Positions 25,442-37,864 of a stretch of DNA of 64,000 bases are shown one piece after another (the stretch's first letter is position 1; each line of letters starts with the position of its first letter). The stretch is from Marsupella aquatica (lineage: Eukaryota > Marchantiophyta), in NCBI GenBank assembly GCA_973895155.1, contig OZ316894.1, positions 2,294,001-2,358,000 of the forward strand, in the 5' to 3' direction. Both the position numbers and the translations under genes were made by a program. The notes beneath the pieces were generated by a model that was not told where the DNA came from, made no database searches, and saw nothing but the letters and a program-made list of their open reading frames with translations.

Positions 25442-25652
25442 CTTGCACCAGAAAATGTCTTGCACGACAATTAGTCATTTATTTCATTATGGCCAACAGT
25501 GGTGCTTCGTCGTTGTAAGCGCTATCGTATAATGTTAGCCCATTCCGAACGGCACTCTCGCATGGAAAAGTTCTGCTCTCGCCAAGAGTTCATATAAAAA
25601 AACAAAAAATGCCACATATTATACACAACCTAGTCCCTTCGGGGACATCCGA

Positions 25653-28600
25653 TTATACACAACCTAACAAAACCAAGGATAGGATAACTAACTGGGGAGT
25701 GAGCATCAACGAGAAAAAGAGCTCCAACAGGAGCACGTGGAGGCCTGCATGTCGATATAGACGCCTTTGAAGACACCCACTTTCATAGGTGGCACCAATT
25801 TCCCAGCTCTTGTCACTGCTTGAACTAAAAACCTCGTTTTGCAACTCTCGTTGTAATTCACGAATTGCGTTTGGCCTGTACTTAGAATCATCAGGTGTTG
25901 TGGTCGTGGAAGGAAGAAACTCAAAGTCTGCAGTAGTATCTGATTTGATAGCTGGGCCACCCTTGCGGACTGATTTGGAAAGGTTCAGCCTTGGTATTGC
26001 AGGATGACTTGGTTTTCCTTTCGATCTGATGCCAGGCCCGAGTTCTAAGGATGACTCCGAGCCACAAAATTTCTTAGAGGTGCCATTGGTTGACATTTTT
26101 GGATCAAGTGCAATTAATTTTGGGCCGGAATCTAGGAGACTGCTTTCTTCTTGTATATCATCCAGTTTATCAAACCATGTACTTGGTGAAGTTTCATCAC
26201 TTTCTTGAGAAATACTCTGGCAATGTGAAAATCCTTCTTCTGCCAGCTCTCTCTCTACCTCCTCATTCAAGTCAAAGAATCGTCCAGTATATCTTACTTC
26301 TGTGTGGATTGCAGCTGCATCAACTTCCCTTTCTTGCTCATTCTCTTGAGCCTGGTGCAGACCCTGACCATCTCTGGTTTGGTCCATAGTGATGAGTTTG
26401 GAGGTGTTTCCTAAATAATTGCTAACTTCTGATCCATCTTTCCCTGTACGAGATTCAACAACCCTCGCTCTTGAAAATCTCAAGCCATTCTCCTCTTTTT
26501 CTTCTGTGATCCTGCCTGATTTGTCAAGTACTTTTCTTTCAGACGAAGCCTGTGTTCTGGACACTTCAAGCTCATTGGGGCTGCATACCTTAAACATGGT
26601 GTGGTCCTTTTGTTCTCCAAGAGGCACAAATGCGTTGAGAACCAGCTCTTTCTGCACACGAACTAGGTTACACTTCAGTTTCATGTTGTTTGGACATGTA
26701 AAGAAATAAGTTTCTGCATCTTTTGCAACAAATACTCGATTTAATGCTATCTTATAGATATGTTGACCTTCCTTATTTAACTTTTCAGAAGTCAATTATT
26801 AGCTATTTTGGTCACCTCACTTGTCATTTGTTTTTGAGCGGCTATTTAATTTGCCCTTATCTTCCTTGAGATTCTTTCCAAAAGGCAACTTAACCAAGCT
26901 GCCCTAGTGGAAGGATCCTCTTTCAACAGCTGAACTCGTATCTGTTGGAGAGCAGAAACCAAGACTATCATGACAATCATGTAGGACGGATCCTACCATG
27001 AGAGTATGGATGCAAAGCCTTACGTGGTCCAACGCAGTCCTTGACGTCAGTGACTTGCTCAAGCTTGTTGGACACTCGTTGCTCAACAGCACAGCTGATC
27101 TGATTGAGTCCTTAGCGAGTAATCCAAGGTTTCCAGCAGCAGATTCCATAGCAGCTGTCTCCATTTTGTGCCCTTGTCCCGCAATGTTGCCCACAGGTTC
27201 TTTGGGCAGATCAATCTGTTCACTCTTATGAGGGAGAACACCTTTTGACCTCTCTCCAGTCCAAAGAAGCCCTGCTATCGATGTTCCAAATTCACACCCC
27301 TGAGAGTCGATACACGGAAGTTGTTGTAGAGATGTCTCAGTTGTCATCCCTCCTACGGGTAGTGCAACGTCTCTTGGTGTGGCCACTTGTGATATCTCAT
27401 ACTCCAGACCAATTTGTTGCACCAAAAATTTCATGACCCTTACTTGCTGAAAGCTCTGATTTACATCTTCAGTCTGGTTTTGAGCTAATGCCCTTAGCAC
27501 TTGACCGTAAGTCAAACAGGCTACGGAAGAGACCTTGTCATCTTGGCTACAGCCTGAGCACAAGACACCGTCATCGTCATTTCTAGTCAAGGATGGCGTG
27601 TCATGAGTCGATGATCCATCTCTCGTCAATGTACACCCGCGGAATGGTCGACCACTATTGACTGGTGGTGTAGAGTGCCCCGAAACACGTTGGGTCCAGG
27701 GAGATATTGCTGATGATTCACTAGACTCAATACTCTTGTTATAATACTTCAGAAAATAGAAGTAGACAATCTCTAAAAAAGGGTGGACGTACTTCCGAAA
27801 GAGAAATGGGTTTTGCTTCCTTGGATTTATGCAAAGATTGTCGAATTCATCATGGTGATCGAAAGACTTCAGAGAAAATATATCACCTAGAATCCCAAGA
27901 CTTTCTTTTCTCAGGTAGGATGTAAACTTGTATGCACAACTTGCAGCACAAGGTGTGCTCGGACACTTTCTACAACTCTCGTGCATATGGTTTGAATACA
28001 GATTGTCATCAAGCATCATATCTTCACGAATGCTAGAGACATGACACTCCCTTGAGCTTTGTAGTATATTTGCTGAATTTGAAAGATTGAGAGCCTCAGT
28101 TTGGCTCTCTGATTTATTTGATTTGATGCACGGAACTGGGCTCCTGATAACATTCATTAGGATCCCCTCTGCAGGATTCATGAGGAAGTCCAATAGAAAT
28201 AGCAATCTCTCCATAAATAGTGTTGGGCACGATTGACTTATCTGGTTTTGGCACTTTAGCCTCTTCTTCATCATTAGAATACAAACTCTGAGGAATGAAA
28301 ATATGCTCCTCAGTGTTTCCACTCCATGGCGAGTACATTCTGAATCCTCTCCTGTTTTACAGTTGATACACTCACCTAGCATATTGTAGTAGATCTCCAA
28401 CGGCTCCCAAAGGACTTTTTGATAGCCCTCAAACAATTTCTTGAAGCATCCCTGACAGGATTTCATCACGATCCAGGTTGTAAAATTCTTGACACAGTTC
28501 CAATTCAAGTCATTGACAAAAAGCAGCTGCCAAAAGAAAGTATCAATCTCACTCCATGCTTGCAACTCTGGTCTCTTCTCCAACACAAAGCTCTTCATGC

Positions 28601-31600
28601 AAACTGTGAGCAATTTTACCAAATGCTCCATGGTGAGAATCTGAGCGAGACTCCAGTTGCTCTTACTGGAATATTCAGCCAACAAACCCAACACACTCGC
28701 AAGCTCCTTTCTGCAAGAGTTCAATACACATTGCACAGAATCTCCCTCTGGCCATAACACAAGGAAGTCAACAAGGGCCCTCAGCAAAAGTCCAATGTCG
28801 ACCCATAAATTTAAAAGGTGCCCACTAGAGATAGCACGGTTCTTAAGCAGAGGATCACGATCTTCCACAGCCCCCATTGTAGCACAAAGTTCCTTTTTGT
28901 TGCAATTTGCCTCCCTTAAATTTTGGGATGTAGCTAGCATGTTCCCAAGATAACAAAGTAAAGTTCTCAAACGTTCTGAAATTTGCAGCAGCAAACTGTC
29001 AGCTAATCTCTTGGAACCTGAGAAAGGAAGTCCCTGGCCAACTTTGCAAGCCAGCACCAGGGCCCCATCCATTCTCCTCCCAAGTGAGCTAGAAGTCTTT
29101 TCCTTGCCGGCTGGTTTTTGGCCACTCTGTAGTAATGACATGACTTCCAATAACATTTTTTTTGTTCTTCTACTTATGTTATCAGGTACAATTTTCAAAA
29201 AACTGCTCACAATGTCTGGCAGAAACTGAAGGGCCAGATAGTCTTCGTCCTCCTTTTGGAACTTTTGAAGTAACTTTCTTCTAGATAAACGAAGGGATTG
29301 GCTAGAATTTGAGAGCAAGCAAATCATTGTTTGGAGAAGCTCAACTTTCACATCAAAAACAGCATTGAGAATGTCAAACTTTGAAGTAGAAGGTCGAGTA
29401 TCACTTGAAAGCTGGCACAAGCTAGGTTTTGCAGGAGCGTGCAATGCTCCAATGTCCTTGGACTCTACCTTCGATGGCCCGAATCTCGAGGTGGACCTTC
29501 TTAAACTACTCAATGGCAGTCGGGGGACAAAAGGCCTTGCTTGTTTTGGTTTATGGAAGGCTGCAGTACCTTCAGCCTGAGAGCCATCCTCGGTATCATG
29601 GTTCATAGGAACAGGAGAAGAGCATCCGTATTCTACAGTAGAGTCTATGTCGGATGAACTGAAGTACCCCTTACTAAGAGCAGAAGCACATGTAGTTGAT
29701 TGATAAGACTTATAAGACTCGTCCTCTTTTGCAATCTCTGGCTTCAGATCAAAATCATGGGTCCATCCTGATTTTCCCTCAAGAGAACTGCCATTAGTTG
29801 GCGTTTCATTAGCATTGCAATGATTGTGGATTGGAACATTCTTGAAGGGATATAACAATTTCCAATCAGAAGTGGGGGGCCATGCAAAGTCCACCTTCTC
29901 TGTCTTTGGGGACATGCAGTGATCCATGAGGCATGCTTGTGCAAACCCGCTTATACAGGCACGTGGAAGTATGCAAGGTAAGACCTTCAGAAGTGTGTTC
30001 TGGCTCTTGACAGCTTCCCCTGGAAGAACCTCTTCCAAACTCTTGCATATACCTGCAGGATTGGAGAGGACTCCAAACCTTAGATTTATTGGAAATCTCT
30101 TCACAAGACAGAAATACAAGTCCAAAATGAGATCGAGACCTCCTGATTCAGCAAAGGGACCACCGAAAAGGGGCGATTGGGATGCCAAAAGAGACAACAG
30201 CTTGCAGAACCTCAGCACTTTCTCCACCATATTCTGAAGACTTGGAATTTTATGCTTGGTATTTGAATGAATGCTCGGTCTACAATATACTGGTCTCCCC
30301 TCTGTTCTTCTCTCGCTCACGTTCAGTTTAAGGTTTAGATTCAGTTTCGTAAAATCTTCACAAGTCTCCTGCAATGATACAACCAGTAATTTTGCAAGCT
30401 GGGAACTGCCTTCTTTGGGCACCAGCTCCAATACTCTAAGACAGGCCTCCAAAGCCAGGTCACTATTCAAAACTTCACCGGTTTCCGTACCCTCAACTTT
30501 CCTGTCTCCACTCTTGAAAATTGCTCGATCCAGGAGGACTTGCAGGAAACCACAATTCAACCAATCCATGATTTGGAAGGGCTCAACAACATGCCTAGTT
30601 TGAATGTCATTTTCCTGTAGCAAAGTGTCACTAATGCCTTCTTCCAGCAAACATGTATCGAGCCCTGCCACTGCACCACAACAAATAGTATTGAGACCGG
30701 AATTGAACGATTTGTTTGACCCCAGCCCTAGAAGCATATTCAACAAGACATCAAGGCCTCTTCCCTTCAACTCTTCAGAGCTGCTTCTCAAATGAGAAAG
30801 TGCACACTGTTCCTTCAATGAGATGCCCTTGCTACTTCGTCCGGGAGCTAAGATAGTTTCAATATCCTTACTCGCTGGCGGTGAGTCATAGTCCAACTGT
30901 GCTGGAGAACTGAAAAGTGATTTAAGAGAGGTAGTCTCTGTAACTGGAAGGCTATCCTCACTTCCAAAAGCATCAAGGAGGAGCCGTATCAAAACCTTCC
31001 CATTCTCAACAGGTACTCTCGAGATCTTCCAATCCAAGTTATTGGCATTCTTCTCAAATTCTTTCTCTTGTGCTTTGTCCCCATACGAGACAATGTTTTG
31101 CCCCCACCAACTGATTCGAATACCAAACCCTTGGCTGCTGGTTCCTTTATTTCGAAACACTAGCTCAAGGTCATCGAGATCTTCACCAGTAGTGGACTTC
31201 ACAAGCCCCTCACCGAAATCGAACCTGAGAACAACCCATCGCAAACCAGAGAGCCCATCTCCTCTTCTCACCACCAAAATATCACTTCCTTCCAGAAAAG
31301 CTGCAAATGGGTGCTGTTTCAACCACTTTTGAAGATCCAATAGCTGGAAGTCCAGGTCTAGAAAGTTGGAACTCACCACACACCTCCTCAAAAGTTCCTG
31401 ATATTCCCGAATGATTCCACCTGTAGAAACCATTCGAACTAGCTGCCTGTAGGCCTTCTCTGGTACAACTAGGCCTACGGAGTTTTCGTTCTCTCCAAAC
31501 CCTCCTCCTACACTTGTGGCTATGATGGGGCTCATCTCTCCAATTGAATTGGAACTAGCAGAAGATGAAGTCCGTATTTCAGGCTGCAGTGTTGAACTCG

Positions 31601-32090
31601 AGCATTTTGACCCCACCAAGCTCTTTTTCTTCACGGTGTGCGCCTTCCTCAACCTCCCTTCTCCGTCCCTATGTGATTCTCCTGTTGGGGGCGACATCTC
31701 CACCATAGTTCCATTTAAGACAGGCACAAAGTTGAAACTGTTCTCTGAATGAAGGCGGTAGATGAGTTTGAGCTGTCTTGACGGAACTTTCCCCCATGCA
31801 TATTGTGAGAAATCCTCAGCCTCGGCCCACATGCAGGAGCTGCCTGGGCCAGACTCTCTCAACCACCGTTCGATATTCTCTCTCGAGCCAACCAGAATTC
31901 CCACAGCAGGAGAAAAGGAATTGGACGTGAAATGTCCGCTGATTGAGCTCTGGCTCCTACGCCGGAAGAAATGAGCCTCTTTCTGTTTCTTGGCCGTGAT
32001 AAAACCCTTCGAAAGCTCACCATTGAGCAAGGCTCCACTTTCTTGAGAGAAAGCAAGACTGGGAACCGGAGGAGGGTATGGTTGTGACAT
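25653..32090 (-). CDS. Very large unrecognised protein, two long exons
   Basis: The first exon runs from ATG at 32090 to 26997 (1,698 codons, phase 0; donor ATG|GTAGGA). A second begins about 26780 (acceptor GAAAAG) and is open to 25653, although its last ~45 codons are oddly hydrophobic and the true exon may end earlier, for example at GAG|GTTTTT. The N-terminal part is Ser-rich, with VGILVGSRENIERWL. A middle region (roughly residues 220-420) looks globular (DILVVRRGDGLSGLRWVVLR, FGIRISWWGQNIV). Residues ~430-1500 are helix-rich and suggest ARM/HEAT-like repeats. A Cys-rich patch (RKCPSTPCAASC) lies near residue 1380. I cannot name a family. It may continue into the kinase exons 200 bp downstream on the same strand, giving a protein of about 2,600 residues; alternatively a short last exon near 25590-25479 (ESAVRNGLTLYDSAYNDEAP) ends it. 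Confidence 0.8.
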
Positions 32091-33535
32091 CCTTTTTGAT
32101 GAGCTGCTTGTAGGGTGGTTCTTCCTAGCTTACTCATGGCCCTTGGACATCCACTTGGGAAAAGGCCCTCCTCTTCTTCTTTTAACGCTCTGGACATTGT
32201 GAAGAAGAGAAGAACCACCCACAATCGAACCATTCGTGATTGCCCACCATAAATCCCCCAACCATTTCTTTGTTCCATGTCTCCCCTTTGTCACCCGGAC
32301 ATCGAGGGACAATTTTGTGGAATGCACTTCAATGCTACTGTTCGCTGACCAGTAATTCAGTTGTGCTCCAGTCTTCTTGGCTGCATGAAAGAAATCCATA
32401 ACTGACCGACGCTCCGCGTCCCTTCCAAGGTTGGGAGAGCACAGGTTAGGTCACACTGCAGATCATATGATCAAAGTACGTTCCTCTCATAATTTGGGCA
32501 TGCTCCGCATAATTTTGATTACTTTCATGAAAGCACTCTGAATGCAGAATTGAACAGTTCGGTGCCAACACCAAGTGCAATCAGTAGAGTTGTCCATAGT
32601 AGGACAGATGTCGGGTGACTAGTCTTCGGCGGAAACAGCAAAATGATCCCCCTGAGTTACCAGGACATTTTCATTCTGGCCGGGTGCGTCAAGCGAGAGC
32701 AAACAAGGCAAAACGGAGAGTGGGAGGCCAAGCCTGTGGCAGCGCTAGCAATCGATATTGAGCTTGTCACTGAAGCTCCAAATTGCGCACGAATCCCAGC
32801 CTGTGTCAGTAATTTTGTTAGTAGTCCGCCACCGGGTGAATATATAAACAGAATTCGTCCTTCGAGTGCTATATTGTAATCCATTCGTCCATTTGTTCTC
32901 TCGAGCGCTAGCTTGATCTCCGTGCTCTTTGAATGACTTTCGCATCCATTCTTGGCCTCTCCCTGCCGTAGCGGTCACCTATGGGCGAAATTATCGAAAC
33001 TCAAGTAATCTCGTCAAAATTGGAGTTAAAGGTCAAAGAGAAGATTTCTAGGCTTCACAATCGAAACCAGTCAAGATTTTCATAGAATTCACAATCGAAA
33101 CAACCAGTCAAGAGTTTCCTGGATATACAATCGAATTCAGCTTCTCTAGTAGAACTCGGAGCGCAAGGGCCACTTGGTTGCAGACATATCGCATCGGCAG
33201 GAAAACATAACGAGGCCGAATTCATACTCACAAAATTTAGAGCTGCAATTAGCGGGCTGATGAAGTTTGCCAACAGTAATCCAGTCCTGTTCCACGAAAT
33301 TTACAGGTGTAATTTCTGTTCGCTAGCTTTGCCTTTCATTGCTTTCAAAATGGCAGCAAGGGTGTTTGGCAGTGGAGCGATCGAGAAGCAAAGGAACACC
33401 CTCACAAGGGCTATGGAGCAAAGACGTCGGTGCTGCGCGCTGCAGGGCCAACCAGAGCACATCATGGTCGTGTCTCGACAGCTAACCAAAACACCTCCTG
33501 GCTAATTTACCAGATGCTTCCCAGGTTAAACACTA
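32091..33535. other. Upstream region of the large gene, no other gene seen
   Basis: The first few hundred bases probably hold the promoter and 5' untranslated leader of the large minus-strand gene. Only short open frames overlap here. The segment 33060-33130 contains a short direct repeat (ACAATCGAAACCAGTCAAGA and a near copy). Confidence 0.45.
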
Positions 33536-33539
33536 CCAG

Positions 33540-34820
33540 GGGAGGTTTACGGTTAGAGGAACTGCATCCGGCATTTTAGGCAGAGTTTTGAACCTTCTAA
33601 TAAGTGTGCGGACGATTACTGCCCCCACGCAGCACAAAGCGAAATTAACTCTCTGGAAGAACTGCTTTTGGCATTCTCCCCAGAATTCTCAAATGCAGGT
33701 GTGGACGGTTGTAAATCAACCTCACCGAGCCAGAGAGTGATTCCTGGAGAAACTGCACCTAGCATTCTAGCCAAAATGCATCATGGCAAGCATGGCAAGT
33801 GTGAATGACTCCAATCCGAGTCAGGGCAAGGCAATTCAATGCCATCCCTTAAAAAACCTGCATTTTGCCATTCTATTGGCCAGAGTTTTGCAATGCAGAT
33901 GTGAAACGGTTTCAACCTAGACTGGAACACCTGGTCATCTATAGAATCGCGGGAGTTTCTGCATCTGCCATTCTATTTGTTGTCTTGAAAGGAAGTGTAG
34001 AAGATCACGAGAACTTCGCTCCGCAACCCAATAGGGACATACATGTAAGGCAATGAAATGACCCCACTCTAGCCAGAATTTTCAATGCCGGTGAGAACCA
34101 TTACGGTCCAAGCTCACCTGACCCTTAATTCCTGCCACAACTTCGGAGCGCAGGCGTGAATGATTCGAGTCCAAGCTCACCTGGCGTGCAGTGATTCCTG
34201 CAGAAGATGCATCCGGTATTCTAGCTAGAATCTCATAATGCAGGAAAAAACTAACAGCCAAGATGCCATGCAGTGTTTTCTGGCGAATTTGAGTCCAAGC
34301 TCAGGTGGCCAAGCATTGAAGGCCAAGCATTGAATCCAAGTGGAGATGCATCTGGCATTCGAGTTAGGATTTCAGAATGCACAATTCGAGTCCAAACTAC
34401 GATGCCGTGATTTTCTGGGAGTGCATGAGGTGTTCTAGCTAGAAATTCAGCGTGCAGGAACGAACAATTCTGGTCCAAGGTGGCATGTAATGATTTCTGG
34501 AGAATTCGAGTCCGAGCTCATGGACTGATTCCTATAGAAAATGCATCTGGTACTCTAGCTAGAATTTCTGGATGCAGGACTGAACAATTCTGGATCAAGC
34601 TGCCGTGCAGAGATTTCTGGAGAATTCAAGTCCGAGCTCACCATGCAGTGATTCCGAGAGAAAATGCATCTGGTATGCTCTTCAGGCTAGAGCAGGCTAC
34701 AATTTCAGAATGAAGGTATGAACAATTCTGGTCCAAGCTGCCACTGACAGTCGTTTCCAGAGAAATGGCTTCTGGCATTCTTACCAGAATTTGTAGATGG
34801 TGGTGCAAACGATTGCAGAC
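33540..34820. repeat. Degenerate tandem array, roughly 100-120-bp unit
   Basis: At least ten diverged copies contain, in order, a block like GCATTCTAGCTAGAATTTC, AGAATGCAGG, GAACAATTCTGGTCCAAGCT, and TGCAGTGATTTCTGGAGA. The right half (34200-34740) is better conserved than the left. Open frames inside are not conserved between copies. It resembles an ageing satellite-like array. Confidence 0.75.
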
Positions 34821-35093
34821 CCCAACCTAGTTGAGCAGGCATTGATGACATCTTGAGAAAGATTTGGCATGCTGGCCAGAGTCAGGAAAATCTACTCAGG
34901 AGACCATCTGGACATTCTCAAAGTTGGCTTATTTTGGCTGTCTTATTTGGTCTAGCAGAATTGCCAGTGATTTAGAGTAACACACATCCCAAAGTCCTTT
35001 GGCAGTTTGGGCCATATTCAAATCCTCAGTAGTTTCAATTGAGAGACAACACTCAACTCACCTGTGCCTAAATAAAAGTAGACTCACCCTGAT

Positions 35094-35215
35094 TTGGTCA
35101 CAGTACATGCAACTATTTTGGCCCATATTACGCTTTTGGTCACATTATATGCAACTATTTTGGCCCATATTACGCTTTTGGTCACATTATATGCAACTCT
35201 TTAGGTTGCCACTAG
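35094..35215. repeat. 42-bp tandem repeat, about 2.9 copies
   Basis: Units start at 35094, 35136 and 35178, each with TTGGTCACATTATATGCAAC and TATTTTGGCCCATATTACGC. The array directly abuts a CACTAGCCATATAAAAAGG terminus at 35210, so the repeat unit may have grown beside, or out of, that element. Confidence 0.88.
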
Positions 35216-35266
35216 CCATATAAAAAGGGGGAAGAGTCCTTTTGGCCATACTACGCTTTAAATCAG

Positions 35267-35416
35267 CACTAGCCATATAAAAGGGGCAAGTTTAGAGTCC
35301 AATACTTCTCCTTTCTACTCATTCCTCTACTCTACCCTCTATTTTACTCCATAATTTCAGGAAAGGAGTACTATTAATAGTGAACTTGGTGGATCCAAGG
35401 TTTGTCATGGCTAGTG
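35267..35416 (+). mobile_element. CACTAGCCAT-ended small element, 150 bp
   Basis: Left end CACTAGCCAT (35267-35276) and right end ATGGCTAGTG (35407-35416) are perfect 10-bp inverted repeats. Just inside the left end is a TATA-like CCATATAAAAGGGG. The body shares CATAATTTCAGGAAA and TGGTGGATCC with the copies at 20477-21005 and 37514-37646, in the opposite orientation. There is no coding capacity. The terminal repeats are too short to assign a transposon superfamily by eye. Confidence 0.68.
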
Positions 35417-36926
35417 GTAGTCTAAGTTAAAAAAGAAATGCATATTTCCTGTAATATAGGAGAAATTTTCAATTCTCTGAGCTAGTAAATAAGAGAAGTT
35501 GGGCTTCCTGCCTCCTCCTTTTCCAACAGCAGAAACTTAACAAGATAATAATAGTCCATGTGACTTTCATTTGTCATTTTGGATGACAGTTCAATTCCCA
35601 TTGCATACGCATTTAGGCATTGGGTGGCCACTAATCTATCCTTCAAGTCAAAACAGAGTAGTTTTACAACTACTTGCAAGTGGGGCAAGCATTACATGTA
35701 GCAGATCACCATCGCCTTTAGGATTCATAAACATTGTATTCATGCACAGAGAAAGTTTTCAGAGAAAAAAAAGGAGAGGGAGAAAGCTGTCAGGCCACCC
35801 TGCACTCCACTCTCGTTTAAAGAACCTTAACTAAATAAAAAGTTCCACCAAAGTTTATAAACCAGGAAAAAAACAAAGTACAATGAAAGGAAAGAAAAAG
35901 TGGTCCGAAGAAAAAGAGGTCCAATGAAGACAAACACCAAACAAGGAAAAAGAAAAGCAATTGCAAACCTAAAAACTGAAGAAAATAAAGGGAAGAGTGT
36001 CAAACACTGCATGAATGCAAACTCAAGGACTAGTGTCCACATTGGAAAATGTGACCAGAGCTAATAGACCACACTCAATGTCCTAATTAAATCAGCAAGT
36101 GGGACAAGAAAGTCCTTTAGGTAACTAGACCATACTTAACTTCTAGGAACCACAACCCGCAAAACCTACTCCTTGGTAAATCTTCTTTTCTGAAGAAACA
36201 ATATTTGCCAATCTCAGAAAAATGAGAGCAAAATTGTGAGCTTGTTGGATCTCCAGCCCTTTCTCTAAAAAACATTATGAGCTAACATTTGTACCACCTC
36301 CACGCTAGTTGGCAACCCACCCTCTAAACTATTTCATTGAATTTTTTCTTCCTATTTGCGTGAGATGTCGCAAGCCATAACCTGTTCATCTTACTAATTA
36401 GAGACTAAAGAAACTTTCTTTGTTCTTTCCTAAATAAATAGAAATTACTAAGAACATAGCAAGCTTCTAATTATCTAATAAGTTACTAATTAGAGACTAT
36501 AAAAACATAGCAAAAAGTGCATTATTTTGTCCTAGCTCCCACGGGTTCACGGATAGTGGTGGCTAACGCCATGTTTGGAATTTTCCTTATGGAGAGCAGA
36601 GTGTTCAAGGAAGAAGTATGAGCTAAAATGCTGTAACAGAATGCCCTCAACAGCATGTAAAGTGTCCAATTCTAGCTAACTTTAGAATATTCCTGTTGAC
36701 GGAAAGCACGGGAGAGCTCCCAGGCATTCATTTTGGAGAACAGGTTCCTGGCGTTTCTAGGTTTGTGATGTTTGCATAATTGGCCCTTTTTGAGTTTGGT
36801 GTTTGCCCTTTTCGGACCACTTTTCCTTTTCTTCGGTTGTACTTTGTGTTACCTTTTTACTACATTGGTCCTTTTCCCCTTAAGAAATGGCCAGGCAAAA
36901 ATGGAAGAAAAAGTTGTTCTCTTGAA

Positions 36927-36943
36927 TGGGGGGGGGGGGGGGT
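36927..36943 (+). repeat. Poly-G run of 15
   Basis: A run of fifteen consecutive G starts at about 36928. The surrounding 35830-37130 is AT-rich and holds no supported gene. Confidence 0.85.
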
Positions 36944-37134
36944 CTCCAAGCTTCATAGTTGCAGGTAATGACTTTTGGCCATAATGTTTTCCACAGGGTT
37001 GGGTGACTGTTTTTCTTTCCCACTGGCCTCCATAGTGACTTATTGCCATGGTCTATGATAATTCTTTACAGCAAATTAAAGGTTTTGAATAATGAAGTTG
37101 GCAGTCAATCATTTTCTCTCCCTGGAAACTTAAC

Positions 37135-37501
37135 CTACGGTCTTCCCCCCAACACAGCGTCCGGCTTGTTTTTGAAAATGGATTTTGTTAGATCTCTGTA
37201 CAAAAAAGTATTTTTTCTTCAAACACAATGTCATGTTAACACAACGCCCGGGCATTGTGTTTGAATATTGGCGTTGTGTTTGAGATTTGACTCTAAACTG
37301 TTCTACATTGAGCACAAATAGTAAATATCAAGAATCACATGACAATGTCAATATTCAAACACAACGTCCTGCAAATACAAAAAATGAAAACACATAGTCA
37401 AAACACAAATACAATGCCCCGGTCGCACTATTCCAATAGAGTGCCTCATGGTCCACTATTCAAATACTAGGCCATGGCGTTGTGTTTGGGGAAAACAGTA
37501 G
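37135..37501. mobile_element. Fold-back element rich in AAACACAACG motifs
   Basis: The left end (TCTTCCCCCCAACACAGCG) and right end (CGTTGTGTTTGGGGAAAAC) are imperfect inverted repeats. Inside, AAACACAACG and its complement recur several times in both orientations, for example near 37233, 37267 and 37358. The end sequence matches 14405-14460. No open frame of note. Probably a non-autonomous fold-back or MITE-like element. Confidence 0.65.
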
Positions 37502-37513
37502 TAGTTAAGGAGC

Positions 37514-37646
37514 CACTAGCCATGACAAAAACCATTTAAAGTATTTTTTCTTGAAATTGTGGAGCAAAGTCTTGGTAGAGGAGAGTAAGAGTAATATGAA
37601 AAAGGGAGAAATCTTGTACACTTCTCTCTTGATATGGCCGTGGTGG
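37514..37646 (-). mobile_element. CACTAGCCAT-ended small element, about 133 bp
   Basis: It starts CACTAGCCATGACAAA at 37514, contains CTTGAAATTGTGGAGCAAAG and GGGAGAAATCTTG, and ends near 37646 (ATATGGCCGTGG). It is the shortest of the four copies and lacks the TGGATCC block. It sits 13 bp from the fold-back element on its left. Confidence 0.6.
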
Positions 37647-37864
37647 TTTTAAGACCAGCTCCAAAGGTTAGTGGGTTTGGTTATTGTAACGAGTAACACC
37701 CAGATTGACAATCCCCATTTTTAGTTTATTTCTTGTAAGCATGACAGAGTAGCAGCAGCTCAGCTCAGCTCTATATAGTAGCTATTATAGTATGCTCATC
37801 CTGGAACTGTTTCATTTTTTTTGTTTTTTAGTGATATACAGGTGTTCTAATTAAAACATAAACA

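Noticed and set aside
25706-25960. Alternative frame at the end of the large gene (KVGVFKGVYIDMQAS)
   Set aside because: It looks protein-like, but no donor/acceptor pair of realistic intron length shifts into this frame.
35094-35215. 42-bp repeats considered as a CRISPR-like array
   Set aside because: The repeats are contiguous with no unique spacers, and the genome is eukaryotic.
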